Part shown: piece after piece, positions 8,030 through 16,332 of the stretch | How positions within the stretch are numbered: the first letter of the stretch is position 1 | How the letters are laid out: each line of letters begins with the position of its first letter | From: a candidate division WS6 bacterium OLB21 | Lineage (GTDB): Bacteria > Patescibacteriota > Dojkabacteria > B142 > OLB20 | Assembly (NCBI GenBank): GCA_001567305.1 | Contig: JYPD01000008.1 | Location: 1 to 32,330 of the forward strand | Length of the DNA: 32,330 nucleotides | Reading direction: 5' to 3' | Position numbers and translations under genes: made by a program | Notes under the pieces: generated by a model | Seen by the model: only the letters and a program-made list of their open reading frames with translations | What the model was told of the DNA's origin: nothing | Databases searched by the model: none

Positions 8030-9247
8030 ATGAAAAGACGAAGCACGGCAAGAAAACTGCCTTTTCTTACAACCGGATCAATAGACAGTACATTAGCGTC
8101 TGTTATCGTAATGCTATCCGTCTTTGGAGCAGTCATGGTATATAGCGGAAGTGTTTTGGTAGCAGTAAGGCAGGGCAATGAACCAACCTACTATTTCATT
8201 AGGCAGCTAATTTGGGTTATAGCTGGTCTGGCAATAGCTTATGTTCTTTCAAAGATTGATTATCACTTTCTTGCTAAATATTCTCTGCAAGCAATCATCT
8301 TATCAATATTCTTATTAATCGCGGTACTAATTCTAAATCACGATCAGGCGATCAAAAGATGGATTGACCTTGGTGCATTTGACCTTCAACCATCAGAGTT
8401 AACGAAACTTGCTTTTGTCTTCTTTTTATCGAGTTGGCTTGCAAAACAAAAAGAAAGAACGCAAAAGGGGATTAAGGCCTTTAAGGAACATTTCTACAAA
8501 GAAATGTTGCCGTTTCTGCTCTGGCTCGGCGCCATCTCGATCCTTATCATCATGCAGCCCGACCTTGATACAACTCTTATTATTGCTATAACAGCATTTA
8601 TCGTTTACTTCATTTCCGGCAACGACAATGTCCATTTACTTGGATCAACAATAATCCTAATAGGTTCTGCAATAGTCGGATCAATAGCGACAACGCTGGC
8701 AAGTTATAGAATTGACCGCCTGGCAACTTTCTTTGATTTCTGGAAAAACGGGTTTATTTTGGATCCTTTCGGAAACGGCTACCAGATGAGGCAAATTCTG
8801 GTTGCTGTCGCATCCGGAGGCTTATTTGGAGTTGGTTTTGGAGAATCTAGACAAAAATTTCATTACCTAGGAGACACTGCCTTTAGCGATACAATTTTTG
8901 CCATATTTGCAGAAGAATTTGGATTTATCGGCATAGTGGTTATGGTAAGCATCTTCCTGTTTATTATGATTAAGGGATACAAAATTGCAAAGGCAGCTCC
9001 AGACAAACTTGGATTCCTTCTCGCGGTTTCCATAACTACTTGGATAACACTTCAAGCGTTCCTGCATATTGGGGCAAATGTAGCATTAATTCCAATCAAC
9101 GGAAACACATTACCATTTATGAGTTATGGAGGCAGTTCAACCGTGGTAAATCTTGCAGCTATCGGCGTATTACTAAATATTAGCGCTCAAGCAACCGGAA
9201 ACAAAAGAAACACAACTATTGAAAGAGTCAGATCAAGGAAAAACTAA
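8030..9247 (+). CDS. ftsW: SEDS-family peptidoglycan polymerase FtsW
   Basis: The 405-residue protein has about ten membrane segments and SEDS hallmarks: KRWIDLGAFDLQPSELTKLA (about 110-128) after the fourth segment, the GNGYQMRQILVAVASGG loop, GVGFGESRQKFHYLGDTAFSD with the conserved FGESRQK/YLP-like stretch, IFAIFAEEFGFIG, and a C-terminal NTLPFMSYGGSSTVVNL. SEDS proteins polymerise lipid II into glycan strands; FtsW does so at the septum with a class B PBP, RodA along the side wall. I prefer FtsW to RodA because murG follows two genes downstream, as in division/cell-wall clusters, but the two cannot be separated with certainty by eye. Residues 1-20 are basic and cytoplasmic. Its end overlaps the TTG start of the next gene by 29 bases. 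Confidence 0.9.
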   Translation: MKRRSTARKLPFLTTGSIDSTLASVIVMLSVFGAVMVYSGSVLVAVRQGNEPTYYFIRQLIWVIAGLAIAYVLSKIDYHFLAKYSLQAIILSIFLLIAVLILNHDQAIKRWIDLGAFDLQPSELTKLAFVFFLSSWLAKQKERTQKGIKAFKEHFYKEMLPFLLWLGAISILIIMQPDLDTTLIIAITAFIVYFISGNDNVHLLGSTIILIGSAIVGSIATTLASYRIDRLATFFDFWKNGFILDPFGNGYQMRQILVAVASGGLFGVGFGESRQKFHYLGDTAFSDTIFAIFAEEFGFIGIVVMVSIFLFIMIKGYKIAKAAPDKLGFLLAVSITTWITLQAFLHIGANVALIPINGNTLPFMSYGGSSTVVNLAAIGVLLNISAQATGNKRNTTIERVRSRKN

Positions 9248-9944
9248 AGCGGTAAATATACTAATCAGCTCGGCAAGTTTATTCATAGCTTTACTAATAC
9301 TGCCGCCTCTTATAATTATTAAGCTACCACAGTATTTCTTTGCCAGATTTTCTGCTTTAAATGTTTATGATAATTTTCCGGGGTTAAATCATGCTTTTCT
9401 AAATAGCAAATTCCAAGAGATCCTCATGTTCGTGCATAATAGTAATGCAGACTTCGATATTTCTTTCTTTTCAGTAAAGGATTATTTACATATGTTAGAT
9501 GTTTCTCAATTAACGATATATGCTCATTTGGTGCTGATAATTGCATTGATAACTTTTTTGCTAAATCTCCTTGCCAATAAAAGCAAAGCCTTAGTTATGA
9601 TAAAAACCAGTGTTCACTATTTGCTAGCATTGTTTTTCGTCTTGGCAATTATTACAAGCTTATTATTTAGACAGTTATTTATTATTTTTCATCAGATCTC
9701 ATTCTCTAACGATTACTGGCTGCTTGATCCAAAAAGATCTATGCTGATTAGATTCTTGCCCGAAGAAGTATTCGAAGAAATTGTTGTCATATCAATCTTA
9801 AGTACAATTTCCTTACTCGTAATTATCTATTTCTTTGTTATACTAAGACTACAGTGGATAAAAAAACTACAGAACAAAAAGAAAAATTTTAATTATTGGT
9901 GGACACTTAACACCGGCACTTGCTGTAACTTCAGAATTACTTGA
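9219..9944 (+). CDS. DUF1461 (TIGR01906-type) integral membrane protein
   Basis: About 225-241 residues with four predicted membrane segments. The features of DUF1461 are present: a large loop after the first segment (NFPGLNHAFLNSKFQEIL, then FFSVKDYLHMLDVSQL) where the family has 'FS..E..HM.DV', and DYWLLDPKRSMLIRFLPEEV with FEE before the last segment. The function of the family is unknown. The only reasonable start is TTG 9219, inside the end of ftsW, so translation is probably coupled. The raw frame runs to 9944, but its last 18 or so residues overlap murG and look random. If the A5 run at 9882-9886 is missing one A, this gene ends at 9892 and murG is also brought into frame, so that repair is attractive. 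It lies between ftsW and murG, which hints at an envelope role. Confidence 0.78.
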   Translation: MKESDQGKTKAVNILISSASLFIALLILPPLIIIKLPQYFFARFSALNVYDNFPGLNHAFLNSKFQEILMFVHNSNADFDISFFSVKDYLHMLDVSQLTIYAHLVLIIALITFLLNLLANKSKALVMIKTSVHYLLALFFVLAIITSLLFRQLFIIFHQISFSNDYWLLDPKRSMLIRFLPEEVFEEIVVISILSTISLLVIIYFFVILRLQWIKKLQNKKKNFNYWWTLNTGTCCNFRIT

Positions 9945-11044
9945 AACAAATATCGTAGATATCATTTGGGCAGGAACAAAATACTCTCAAACTACAGATA
10001 AATCTTTAAGTGCAGAATTTGAGACAGTTACTAGTCGTGGGATCAGATTCATAGACTTCAAGGCAGGGAAACTATGGAGAAAATGGACACCTCAAACATT
10101 ACTGATTGCGTTTACAAATCTTATTAATATTCCGCTGGGATTTATTCGTGCCGTAATTATAATCAGCAAAGAAAAGCCCGATTTAGTTCTGTCTTTCGGT
10201 GGATATCTGGCTTTGCCAATAGTTATTGTCGCAAGAATTGTTGGAAAAAAAAATAATTACCCACGAACAGACTGTAGTTATAGGACTAGCCAATAAAATT
10301 ATCGCTCTGTTTGCGCATAAAGTATGTTACTCATGGGGGACGACATTAACTAGCAATGATTCAAAAAATGTCTTCACCGGAAATCCTGTTAGAAAAGAAG
10401 TTCTTGCAAGCTCAAGTAAAGTATTCAAGTTTAAGAATAACTTGCCCACAATCTTTATTACCGGCGGAAACCAAGGAGCAAATACAATAAATAAGCGCAT
10501 CTCAAAAATTCTTACTCAGCTTTTAGATCATGCGAATGTAATTCACCAGACCGGAAACTCGTCTTTAACAAACGACTATGCCAATGCATTGTCTGATAGA
10601 AACAATCTTGATGAAGATAAACAAAGCAGATACATCGTTGTTGACAGAATCTTTGGCAATGAAATTGGCGAAGCATTTCATAGAGCAGATCTTGTGTTAT
10701 CCAGATCCGGAGCCAATACCATCACAGAACTACTTCTGCTTGGGAAACCTGCTGTTTTAATACCAATACCTTGGAGTTCAAATAATGAACAACAGAAAAA
10801 CGCCGAAATGCTTGCGAAGATTGGACTGGCAAAAATAATCAGGCAATACGATGAATTACCAGCAGAAACCATACTTAAAGAACTACTCTCAGCAATTCAG
10901 CTGCTAAAGGATGGTAAGAACTTCATAAATGGCAGTCTCGAAAATACGAAAGAACTTGCCAAAACAATGGTTAAAAAAGACGCTGCCAAGATTATTGCTA
11001 AAGAGACACTCAAACTGCTTGGAGTGAACTCAAAAGATCGGTAG
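9854..11044 (+). CDS. murG: MurG-type N-acetylglucosaminyltransferase; two frame breaks
   Basis: Read across two breaks, this is a MurG of about 396 residues, which makes lipid II by moving GlcNAc from UDP-GlcNAc to lipid I at the inner face of the membrane. The N-terminus after GTG 9854 reads KILIIGGHLTPALAV, a shortened form of the glycine-rich loop (the usual motif is GGGTGGHxxPALA). DLVLSFGGYLALP follows. The C-terminal half has ITHEQTVVIGLANKI, TIFITGGNQGANTIN, the FHRADLVLSRSGANTITELL donor-binding segment, and KPAVLIPIPW with NNEQQKNAE. The breaks are a probably missing A in A5 9882-9886 and a surplus A in A9 10245-10253. Without them only the C-terminal part (from about 10226) is open. 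The 3' end overlaps the convergent galU by 35 bases. Confidence 0.88.
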
Positions 11045-11903
11045 TTGACTTAGAAAATTCTTTACTGGCAAGCATAAAGTGTGTTAAAGCTTCGAAGTAT
11101 CTGGCAGGATCACCTGTTGTGTACCAAGTTCCTTCAATTTCTTTGTACATGAACTTGTTTTCAGCTGCCAACTTATCGTTAGCATCTGTCAACCAGACTT
11201 CCCCATCTTTTCCAGTTGCATCTTCTTGTAAATAATCGAAAATCGAGTAGGGTAGAATAAACCTTCCATATTGAGCATAGTTTGTTTTAGCATCTTCTGG
11301 TTTGGGTTTTTCGATAATCCTCTTGATTTGCCCCTCAGTTTCTTTGACACTGCCTTCAACCGGATCAACTATTCCATATCTGTCTAATTCTTCGTATTTT
11401 ACTTTTTGAACACCCATAACAGCATCACAATCTGAGCCGTGAAAGTAGTCAGCAAGCTGAGATAATGCAGACCGCTCTTTTGTTAAAACCAAGTCATCTG
11501 CGAAGAGCACGGCAAAATGCTCACCTTCGTTTAGCAGGTGCTGCGCCGATATAACAGGAGATCCATTTCCATAGGGAAGATCTGCTCTTTGGTTAATTAT
11601 TGTTAAATTATTCAAGTTTAATATGTTTCTAACTTCTGAAAAGCGTTCAGGTTTTCCTTGATCGACAAGGAGCTTTTCCATTTGTGGAACTTTTTCGTAG
11701 AAGTAATTGCGAATCACTTCGTTTCCTTCGCGTACAACAATAATGATCTCTTCTATACCTGCATCTAGACATTCTTCAACAACATATTGAAGAATAGGCT
11801 TATTGATTATTGGTAACATTTCTTTGGGAGTTGCCTTAACAACAGGTAGGAACCTTGAACCAAAACCAGCTGCTGTAATAACAGCCTTTTTAACTTTCTT
11901 CAT
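11010..11903 (-). CDS. galU: UTP-glucose-1-phosphate uridylyltransferase
   Basis: The 297-residue protein is a full-length GalU-type nucleotidyltransferase. It has AAGFGSRFLP with the G-x-G-x-R nucleotide loop, the KATPKEMLPIINKPILQYVVE stretch with the catalytic Lys, DLPYGNGSPV, the metal/sugar-binding FADDLVL, RIIEKPKPEDA, YGRFILP and DGEVWLTDA. It makes UDP-glucose from UTP and glucose-1-phosphate for surface glycans. In the first motif the usual 'LP-x-TK' Thr is Val (FLPVVK), a mild change. A TATCAT hexamer (11911-11916) lies 7 bases before the ATG at 11903, so the mRNA should be leaderless. The 3' end overlaps murG by 35 bases. Placed next to murG and the lysozyme-like gene, it is part of an envelope region. 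Confidence 0.95.
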   Translation of the reverse strand: MKKVKKAVITAAGFGSRFLPVVKATPKEMLPIINKPILQYVVEECLDAGIEEIIIVVREGNEVIRNYFYEKVPQMEKLLVDQGKPERFSEVRNILNLNNLTIINQRADLPYGNGSPVISAQHLLNEGEHFAVLFADDLVLTKERSALSQLADYFHGSDCDAVMGVQKVKYEELDRYGIVDPVEGSVKETEGQIKRIIEKPKPEDAKTNYAQYGRFILPYSIFDYLQEDATGKDGEVWLTDANDKLAAENKFMYKEIEGTWYTTGDPARYFEALTHFMLASKEFSKSTTDLLSSLQAV

Positions 11904-11910
11904 TATTTAG

Positions 11911-11916
11911 ATGATA
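11911..11916 (-). promoter_or_regulatory. -10 box of galU, leaderless
   Basis: TATCAT on the minus strand, with 7 bases before the ATG at 11903. The predicted transcription start lies one base before the ATG. Confidence 0.45.
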
Positions 11917-11989
11917 ACATGTGCCAAGTCTATCCCAGAAACTCAATTCTTGCAAGACATATAGATTATTGGCATCTAGAAATATTTGG

Positions 11990-12075
11990 TATAATATGTT
12001 GTACGAAGATTGTTATTGAGAAGATAATTTGTTACAGGTATCCGTTTTCTAAACGGAAAACAAACATTAGTACAA
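11990..12075 (+). promoter_or_regulatory. Promoter and structured 5' leader of the lysozyme-like gene
   Basis: TATAAT at 11990-11995 starts a leader of about 80 bases, unusually long for this window. Within it, TTGTAC (11999-12004) can pair with GTACAA (12070-12075), closing the leader just before the GTG start. Inside lies a hairpin CCGTTT/AAACGG (12042-12047 with 12051-12056, loop TCT). The layout could be a regulatory leader, but it matches no riboswitch class that I recognise. Confidence 0.35.
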
Positions 12076-12080
12076 GCGTA

Positions 12081-12723
12081 GTGAAGACAAAAAAATTAAT
12101 AGGCTCTTATCCTTTTATGTTTGCTAAGATTGCTGTGTCCTTAGCAACTTTATTATTACTTTTCTTCTATAGTCTTGGCTTTCATTTCAGAACAGAGGCT
12201 ACTTACGCCCCAATATCACCTATTGCAACAACTCCTAAAGTAGCAGGAATATCTATCTTCAATGAACCTGATCCAGAAACCTATACTGAAGCCAGTGAAA
12301 CAAAGGTAAAAGAGGAACAAAGAAAACTGGAAGAAGCTAAAAGAGTCGCTGAACATGAAGCAAAAGTTGCAAATCTAATCAGTTATTTAAAAAGAAAACA
12401 ACTCTCCAGTAGCAAATTATAAGATTGCGAATATTATCATTACTGAGTCAGCAAAATATGGTGCCGACTATAAAGTAGTGGTTGCTATCATGGGTGTAGA
12501 ATCAGGGCTTTGTAGACAATCATTCTGGTACAATTGTTTTGGTTACTTAAATGGTGTTAGGTACTCTTCGTATGAACATGCTTTTTCGGATCTTGTTCCA
12601 AAAGTATCTAGGCAATACGCCGCAAAATACGGATGGAACTTTGAAGCTTTAGCTAAAGCATACGGTCAACACAACTGGGAAAAAACATCTGCTAATATGC
12701 GCTGGTTTGCAAGTAGAATCTAA
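12081..12723 (+). CDS. Membrane-anchored lysozyme-like (transglycosylase) protein; one frame break
   Basis: Read across one break, about 213 residues. A short basic start is followed by a membrane anchor (about 10-32), a Pro/Thr-rich stretch, a charged coiled-coil segment (TKVKEEQRKLEEAKRVAEHE), and a C-terminal lysozyme-like domain: YGADYKVVVAIMGVESGLC with the likely catalytic Glu in VESG, WYNCFGY, YSSYEHAFSDLV and AYGQHNWE. It probably cleaves peptidoglycan outside the membrane. The break lies in A5 12389-12393 (or the A4 just after it), where one surplus A would join YLKENNSPVANYKIANI. Without it, two open pieces (to 12422 and from 12478) are seen. The GTG at 12081 is preferred over an earlier GTG at 11919, because the latter lies upstream of the promoter and its peptide has no sense. 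Confidence 0.72.
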
Positions 12724-13437
12724 TAGCTGACAATATTGGCACTGTAGATTAGATCTCCGTTGTTTGTACTTACCTCTAATCTTGTTAAGGTTCCGTCTCT
12801 AACTACCAGACTATTAATTATTTCTTTACTTTCTCCTGGAGAACATTCAAATACATACGAGCTTTCCTCGCTTATTTCACTCGGTTTTATTAGATTAGGG
12901 ATATTGTTGTTGGGATTGAGAACTTTATCAATTTGAATCTCGTCATTTTCGTTCCAAGCTTTAATAGAAACTGTTGTATCATCATTGACTGCAATGTCTA
13001 CTAAAGAGATGTCTGGTGTCAAAATATAATTTGGGCAAGTATCTGCACTCCCATATTCATAACTTATTGTAACTCGTTCAGTGTCTTCAGCTTTTACAAT
13101 TCTGGGATCGAAAAGTAAGATTATGCCGTCATGTTCAAGTGTTGGTGAGTACTCTGAGAATTGATGAAAGTAAGTATTTGCTAAAGCTAAGTATGATATT
13201 GCTTTTGCTGTTGCTGGTTTTGGCTGATAAATGCTAAGAACAGAAATAAAAACAATTAGCACCGCCGACAAAGCTACAAGTGGCTTCTTGAAACTAAAAA
13301 GTATTGATTTGAAAATTAATCGATTGCTTATCTTCTGCAATTTCTAGAAGCCTAGCTAATAATTTCTCACTAAACCTCTTATCTGGTTCTAGAGATTTAA
13401 TTCCGAATGCGTTTAATATTGAGAATCTCTTCATCAT
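12720..13437 (-). CDS. Putative anti-sigma factor, single-pass membrane protein; one frame break
   Basis: The ATG at 13437 overlaps the sigma-factor stop as ATGA, the classic coupled layout of a sigma/anti-sigma pair. The product (about 238 residues) begins MMKRFSILNAFGIKSLEPDK, with a short charged cytoplasmic part of about 45 residues. A membrane segment follows (KKPLVALSAVLIVFISVLSI), then an outer domain of about 160 residues with two Cys (DTCPNY and FECSPG) and no family I know. The cytoplasmic part would bind the sigma factor; I see no zinc-binding ZAS motif. A surplus base near A4 13312-13315 breaks the frame between the two parts; the exact place is uncertain. The stop shares CTAA with the convergent lysozyme-like gene. 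The anti-sigma role is inferred from gene order and topology. Confidence 0.6.
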
Positions 13438-14012
13438 ACTTTTTTAGTAAGTTTAGGTAGACATTTTCCGGATTCAACCAGTGCTCTCATCGAGGCAATT
13501 GCTCTTCGCTGCGTAGTCTTAAAGTAGTTAATGTTTTTATTTAGTTTTCTGGCAATATCTTTTGGAGATAATCTTTCTATAAATCTCAGTCTTAATACAT
13601 TGGATTGACTTCGAGATAGCTTTTCTAAGCAGTTTGCCAATGCATCTTCAAGATCATTGATAGTTCTATTACTATAATCATCAATCGTTTCTGCAATTTG
13701 ATTTGTATCAAGATCTAGGTCGCTAGTTTGGTATTTAACTCTAAGATATTCATTGAATACATTTCTGGCAATGCCGTATAGATATGTTTTAGTATCTTCA
13801 ATACTAGAATTTGCATTAATCTGCTCAGCAAATCTAGTAAATGTTTCTGATGTTAAGTCTTCTGCGGTTTGCTTATTTAGTGACTTTTGCAAGAAGAATT
13901 TATACAACTTGGCAAAATGATTATTGAAAACTTCTTCTATTGTTTGCTTTGCAGGATTTTTGTACACCAGAAAATACTCTCCAATTATTAATTTATTTGT
14001 TAATTTTATCAC
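13434..14012 (-). CDS. ECF-type RNA polymerase sigma-70 family factor
   Basis: The 192-residue protein has sigma region 2 (about 28-95), with FAKLYKFFLQKSLNKQTAED, LTSETFTRFAEQI and TKTYLYGIARNVFNEYLR. Region 4 (about 125-180) has LEKLSRSQSNVLRLRFIERL and SPKDIARKLNKNINYFKTTQ as the helix-turn-helix, then RRAIASMRAL. Region 3 is absent, which makes it an extracytoplasmic-function sigma factor that directs RNA polymerase to a small set of promoters. The GTG at 14012 is supported by a TATTAT (14020-14025) 7 bases upstream; an internal GTG with a GGAG ahead of it, 16 codons in, is an alternative start. The next gene overlaps by 4 bases and is a likely anti-sigma factor. The divergent fasciclin gene begins one base away and may be a target. 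Confidence 0.88.
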   Translation of the reverse strand: MIKLTNKLIIGEYFLVYKNPAKQTIEEVFNNHFAKLYKFFLQKSLNKQTAEDLTSETFTRFAEQINANSSIEDTKTYLYGIARNVFNEYLRVKYQTSDLDLDTNQIAETIDDYSNRTINDLEDALANCLEKLSRSQSNVLRLRFIERLSPKDIARKLNKNINYFKTTQRRAIASMRALVESGKCLPKLTKKV

Positions 14013-14971
14013 ATGCAGGATAATAAACTTGTGATTGGCCTTATGCTTGTTGCAACAGTTGTTGTGGGTGCAATTTTACTAATAAGCTAGGTAATAACAA
14101 CACCGAAGAAACAACAACCGACACTCAACAAGAGAGTAACGACAGTGTTTCTGTTGCGGAAGCCTTGTCTGAAAATAACCTTTCTACTTTAGAAACTGCT
14201 TTAGAAGCTGCAGGTCTTCTTTCAACAGTAACAGAAAGCGAAACTAATCTAACAGTGTTTGCCCCTACTAATCAGGCATTCTCTGATATTCAAGAGACAG
14301 TAAATTCTCTGCTACTTCCTGAAAATAAGGAAAAGTTAGTGGAAGTGTTAACAAGTCATGTTGTAGAAAATAAGGTTCTTTCAAATCAACTAAGTGATGG
14401 TATGACGGTTCCTACACTGTCTGAAGCAGAGCTGAAGGTCAGAATAACTGACAATGAAGTTTATATTAATGATTCTAAAGTTACCAAAGCAGATGTTGTA
14501 GCAGGTAATATCACAATCCACATTATTGACAAGGTTATCGTAAGTGACAATTTTGGCAACATTGTAGAGACTGCACAAGGTACTGCCGACTTAAGCACAC
14601 TCGTAACTGCAGTTGTGGCTGCAGAACTTGTTGGTAATCTGGCAGACTCTAACGCATCACTCACAGTATTTGCACCTGTAAACAGCGCTTTTGCAAAAAT
14701 ACAAGACACTGTGAATACGCTTGTAACTTCTGCAGATAAACAACCTTTACAATATGTACTTTTAACACATGTGGTTGGTTCTGAAGTATTTGCTGGAGAG
14801 CTAAGAAATGGTCAAGAAATAACAACTCTAAGCGGTGTTAAGCTTAGTGTTGAAATAAGCAACGATCAAGTATTTCTTGTTGGACCTAAAAACAGAGTCG
14901 AGGTTATTGCCACAAATGTTTTAACAACAAATGGAATTGTGCACTTAATAAATGATGTAATTCTTCCTTAA
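14013..14971 (+). CDS. Secreted or membrane-anchored protein with two fasciclin (FAS1) domains; one frame break
   Basis: Two FAS1 domains of about 125 residues stand in tandem. Each has the H1-like motif (TVFAPTNQAFSDIQ; TVFAPVNSAFAKIQ) and the H2-like motif with a YVLLTHVVGSEV-type stretch and a terminal IHLINDVI-type strand. FAS1 domains are adhesion or ligand-binding modules on the outside of cells. Upstream, the ATG at 14013 begins MQDNKLVIGLMLVATVVVGA, a good membrane anchor, but it is out of frame with the FAS1 domains. One missing T near 14074-14077 would join them through a Thr/Glu/Gln-rich linker. Without it the FAS1 part is open only from about 14165. It is divergent from the sigma gene and ends in a strong terminator. 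Confidence 0.8.
14020..14025 (-). promoter_or_regulatory. -10 box of the sigma-factor gene, leaderless
   Basis: TATTAT on the minus strand, with 7 bases before the GTG at 14012. The box lies inside the first codons of the divergent fasciclin gene, so the two 5' ends overlap in function. Confidence 0.45.
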
Positions 14972-14989
14972 ATAAGAGAACTAAGATTT

Positions 14990-15014
14990 GATGGGGCGCC
15001 TTTGGCGCCCCATC
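14990..15014 (+). terminator. Strong hairpin terminator after the fasciclin gene
   Basis: An 11-base-pair perfect stem (GATGGGGCGCC with GGCGCCCCATC) with a TTT loop begins 18 bases after the fasciclin stop, followed by ATTTTAT. It is the only strong GC-rich terminator seen in the window. The T tract is weak. Confidence 0.75.
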
Positions 15015-15043
15015 ATTTTATGCTAGAATCCAAACATTATTTA

Positions 15044-15049
15044 TACAAT
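15044..15049 (+). promoter_or_regulatory. -10 box of the gene at 15058, leaderless
   Basis: TACAAT with 8 bases before the ATG at 15058, directly after the terminator. The predicted leader is about 2 bases. Confidence 0.5.
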
Positions 15050-15057
15050 AAAGATAT

Positions 15058-16277
15058 ATGGAGGGGAACTTAGCAAGGAGTAAGCAAGTTGAAAGAATTC
15101 TTTTAAGTCCAGTTACAGAAAATAATGCGCTAAATAATACGTGCCAGAAGCTGTTTCCAAGAACCTCCGATTTGCTTGTACCGAATGTCTATGTATCTCA
15201 ATCTGAGTCTGGTTATACATCAACTACGATCGTTAAAGCACACACTAGGAGACCTGGTATGCAATTTTCTCTAAACCCAGATGCTGTTATACAGAGATTT
15301 GCTGATGGAAGGTTAATAACTATATCTGAACTTGCAGAAGAAATGTACCCCGCATTACGGTTCTCTTTTCCGAGCAAAGAAAGATTGGCATACAAACTTA
15401 GAAGCAGGCAACAAATTGGTAAGGACAACGAGAGCAGTCTCTTTTTTTCACAAAAAGAACTAACAGATAACGAAATTTTTCGATCCTAATGTTGTGCCTT
15501 TAGAGAGGCTCAGCGAAAAAGGATTTGCCTTTACTTATGGCTCTGAAACTGAATCAAAATATGATCAAACAACAAAAAGACCAGTGACCCACGAAATGAT
15601 AATCTCAGAAACCGGTAGAATCCTTGCTAAACAATTATTGATGGGATTATATCCAGTTGTAGAATTAGATCGTGAGATATCTGAAAGAAGGGATGCTGGA
15701 TTAGGTTATGATACACATTCGCAGATTCTTTTTGAAGCTGTAAGGCAAATTTGGGTTAACTATAATACACTTGTAGCCGACGTTATGTTGTTGAAGCCTG
15801 ATGTCATTATTGAGTTTGATCCAATAATACGCGACCTCGAAGCTCTTATGGCTAGAGAACTTAACCAAGCAACACTTGACTCCTTAACAACAAACTCTGG
15901 TAGGTTAACATTACATCAAGCGTTGAGATATGATGGGTTTTCAGGTGCAAACAGCCTTTCTCTTCAGCAAATTGAGCCCGCTTTTATTCCTTCGTTCCTG
16001 AGAGTTACAACTGCCTATTATCGTAATCTGATGGCTGAATTGCCAAAGCATGAGCAAAGTAGCATGATTAAAACTAGAGATACAAATCTGCTTGGAGACC
16101 ATATGAATTTAATTGAAGGAGTTATTGTGGACATTCATAAGCAAGGAACAATCGGTGCTGAATTGCTAAAATTAATCCAAACAGAATTTAGACAGCTGCA
16201 GTCGCTCGATATTGCGATTTTTTATCAAGAGCATTGCTGATAATCACGATCCAAGGAGAAAGAAAATCCGCAAGTAA
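15058..16277 (+). CDS. Hypothetical protein of about 405 residues; two frame breaks
   Basis: Two open pieces, 15058-15489 and 15494-16240, belong together: one surplus T in T5 15476-15480 joins them through NEIFDPNVVPLERL. A second surplus T in T6 16218-16223 would replace the odd ending at 16240 by AIFIKSIADNHDPRRKKIRK, ending at a TAA at 16277, a natural-looking basic C-terminus. I recognise no family. The N-terminal part contains ADGRLITISELAEEMYP, which could be a small helix-turn-helix-like segment. The rest is helical and charged, with no signal peptide or membrane segment, so it is probably cytoplasmic. The promoter at 15044-15049 fixes the ATG. The gene begins the accessory block that runs to 21725. 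Confidence 0.62.
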
Positions 16278-16332
16278 TTGCTAAATATAATCCATAGATA
16301 TATAATTTGGCGCATACTTTATTACTAATAGT

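Noticed and set aside
11919-12080. Longer start for the lysozyme-like protein at GTG 11919
   Set aside because: It lies upstream of the TATAAT at 11990, and the peptide shows no signal or domain.
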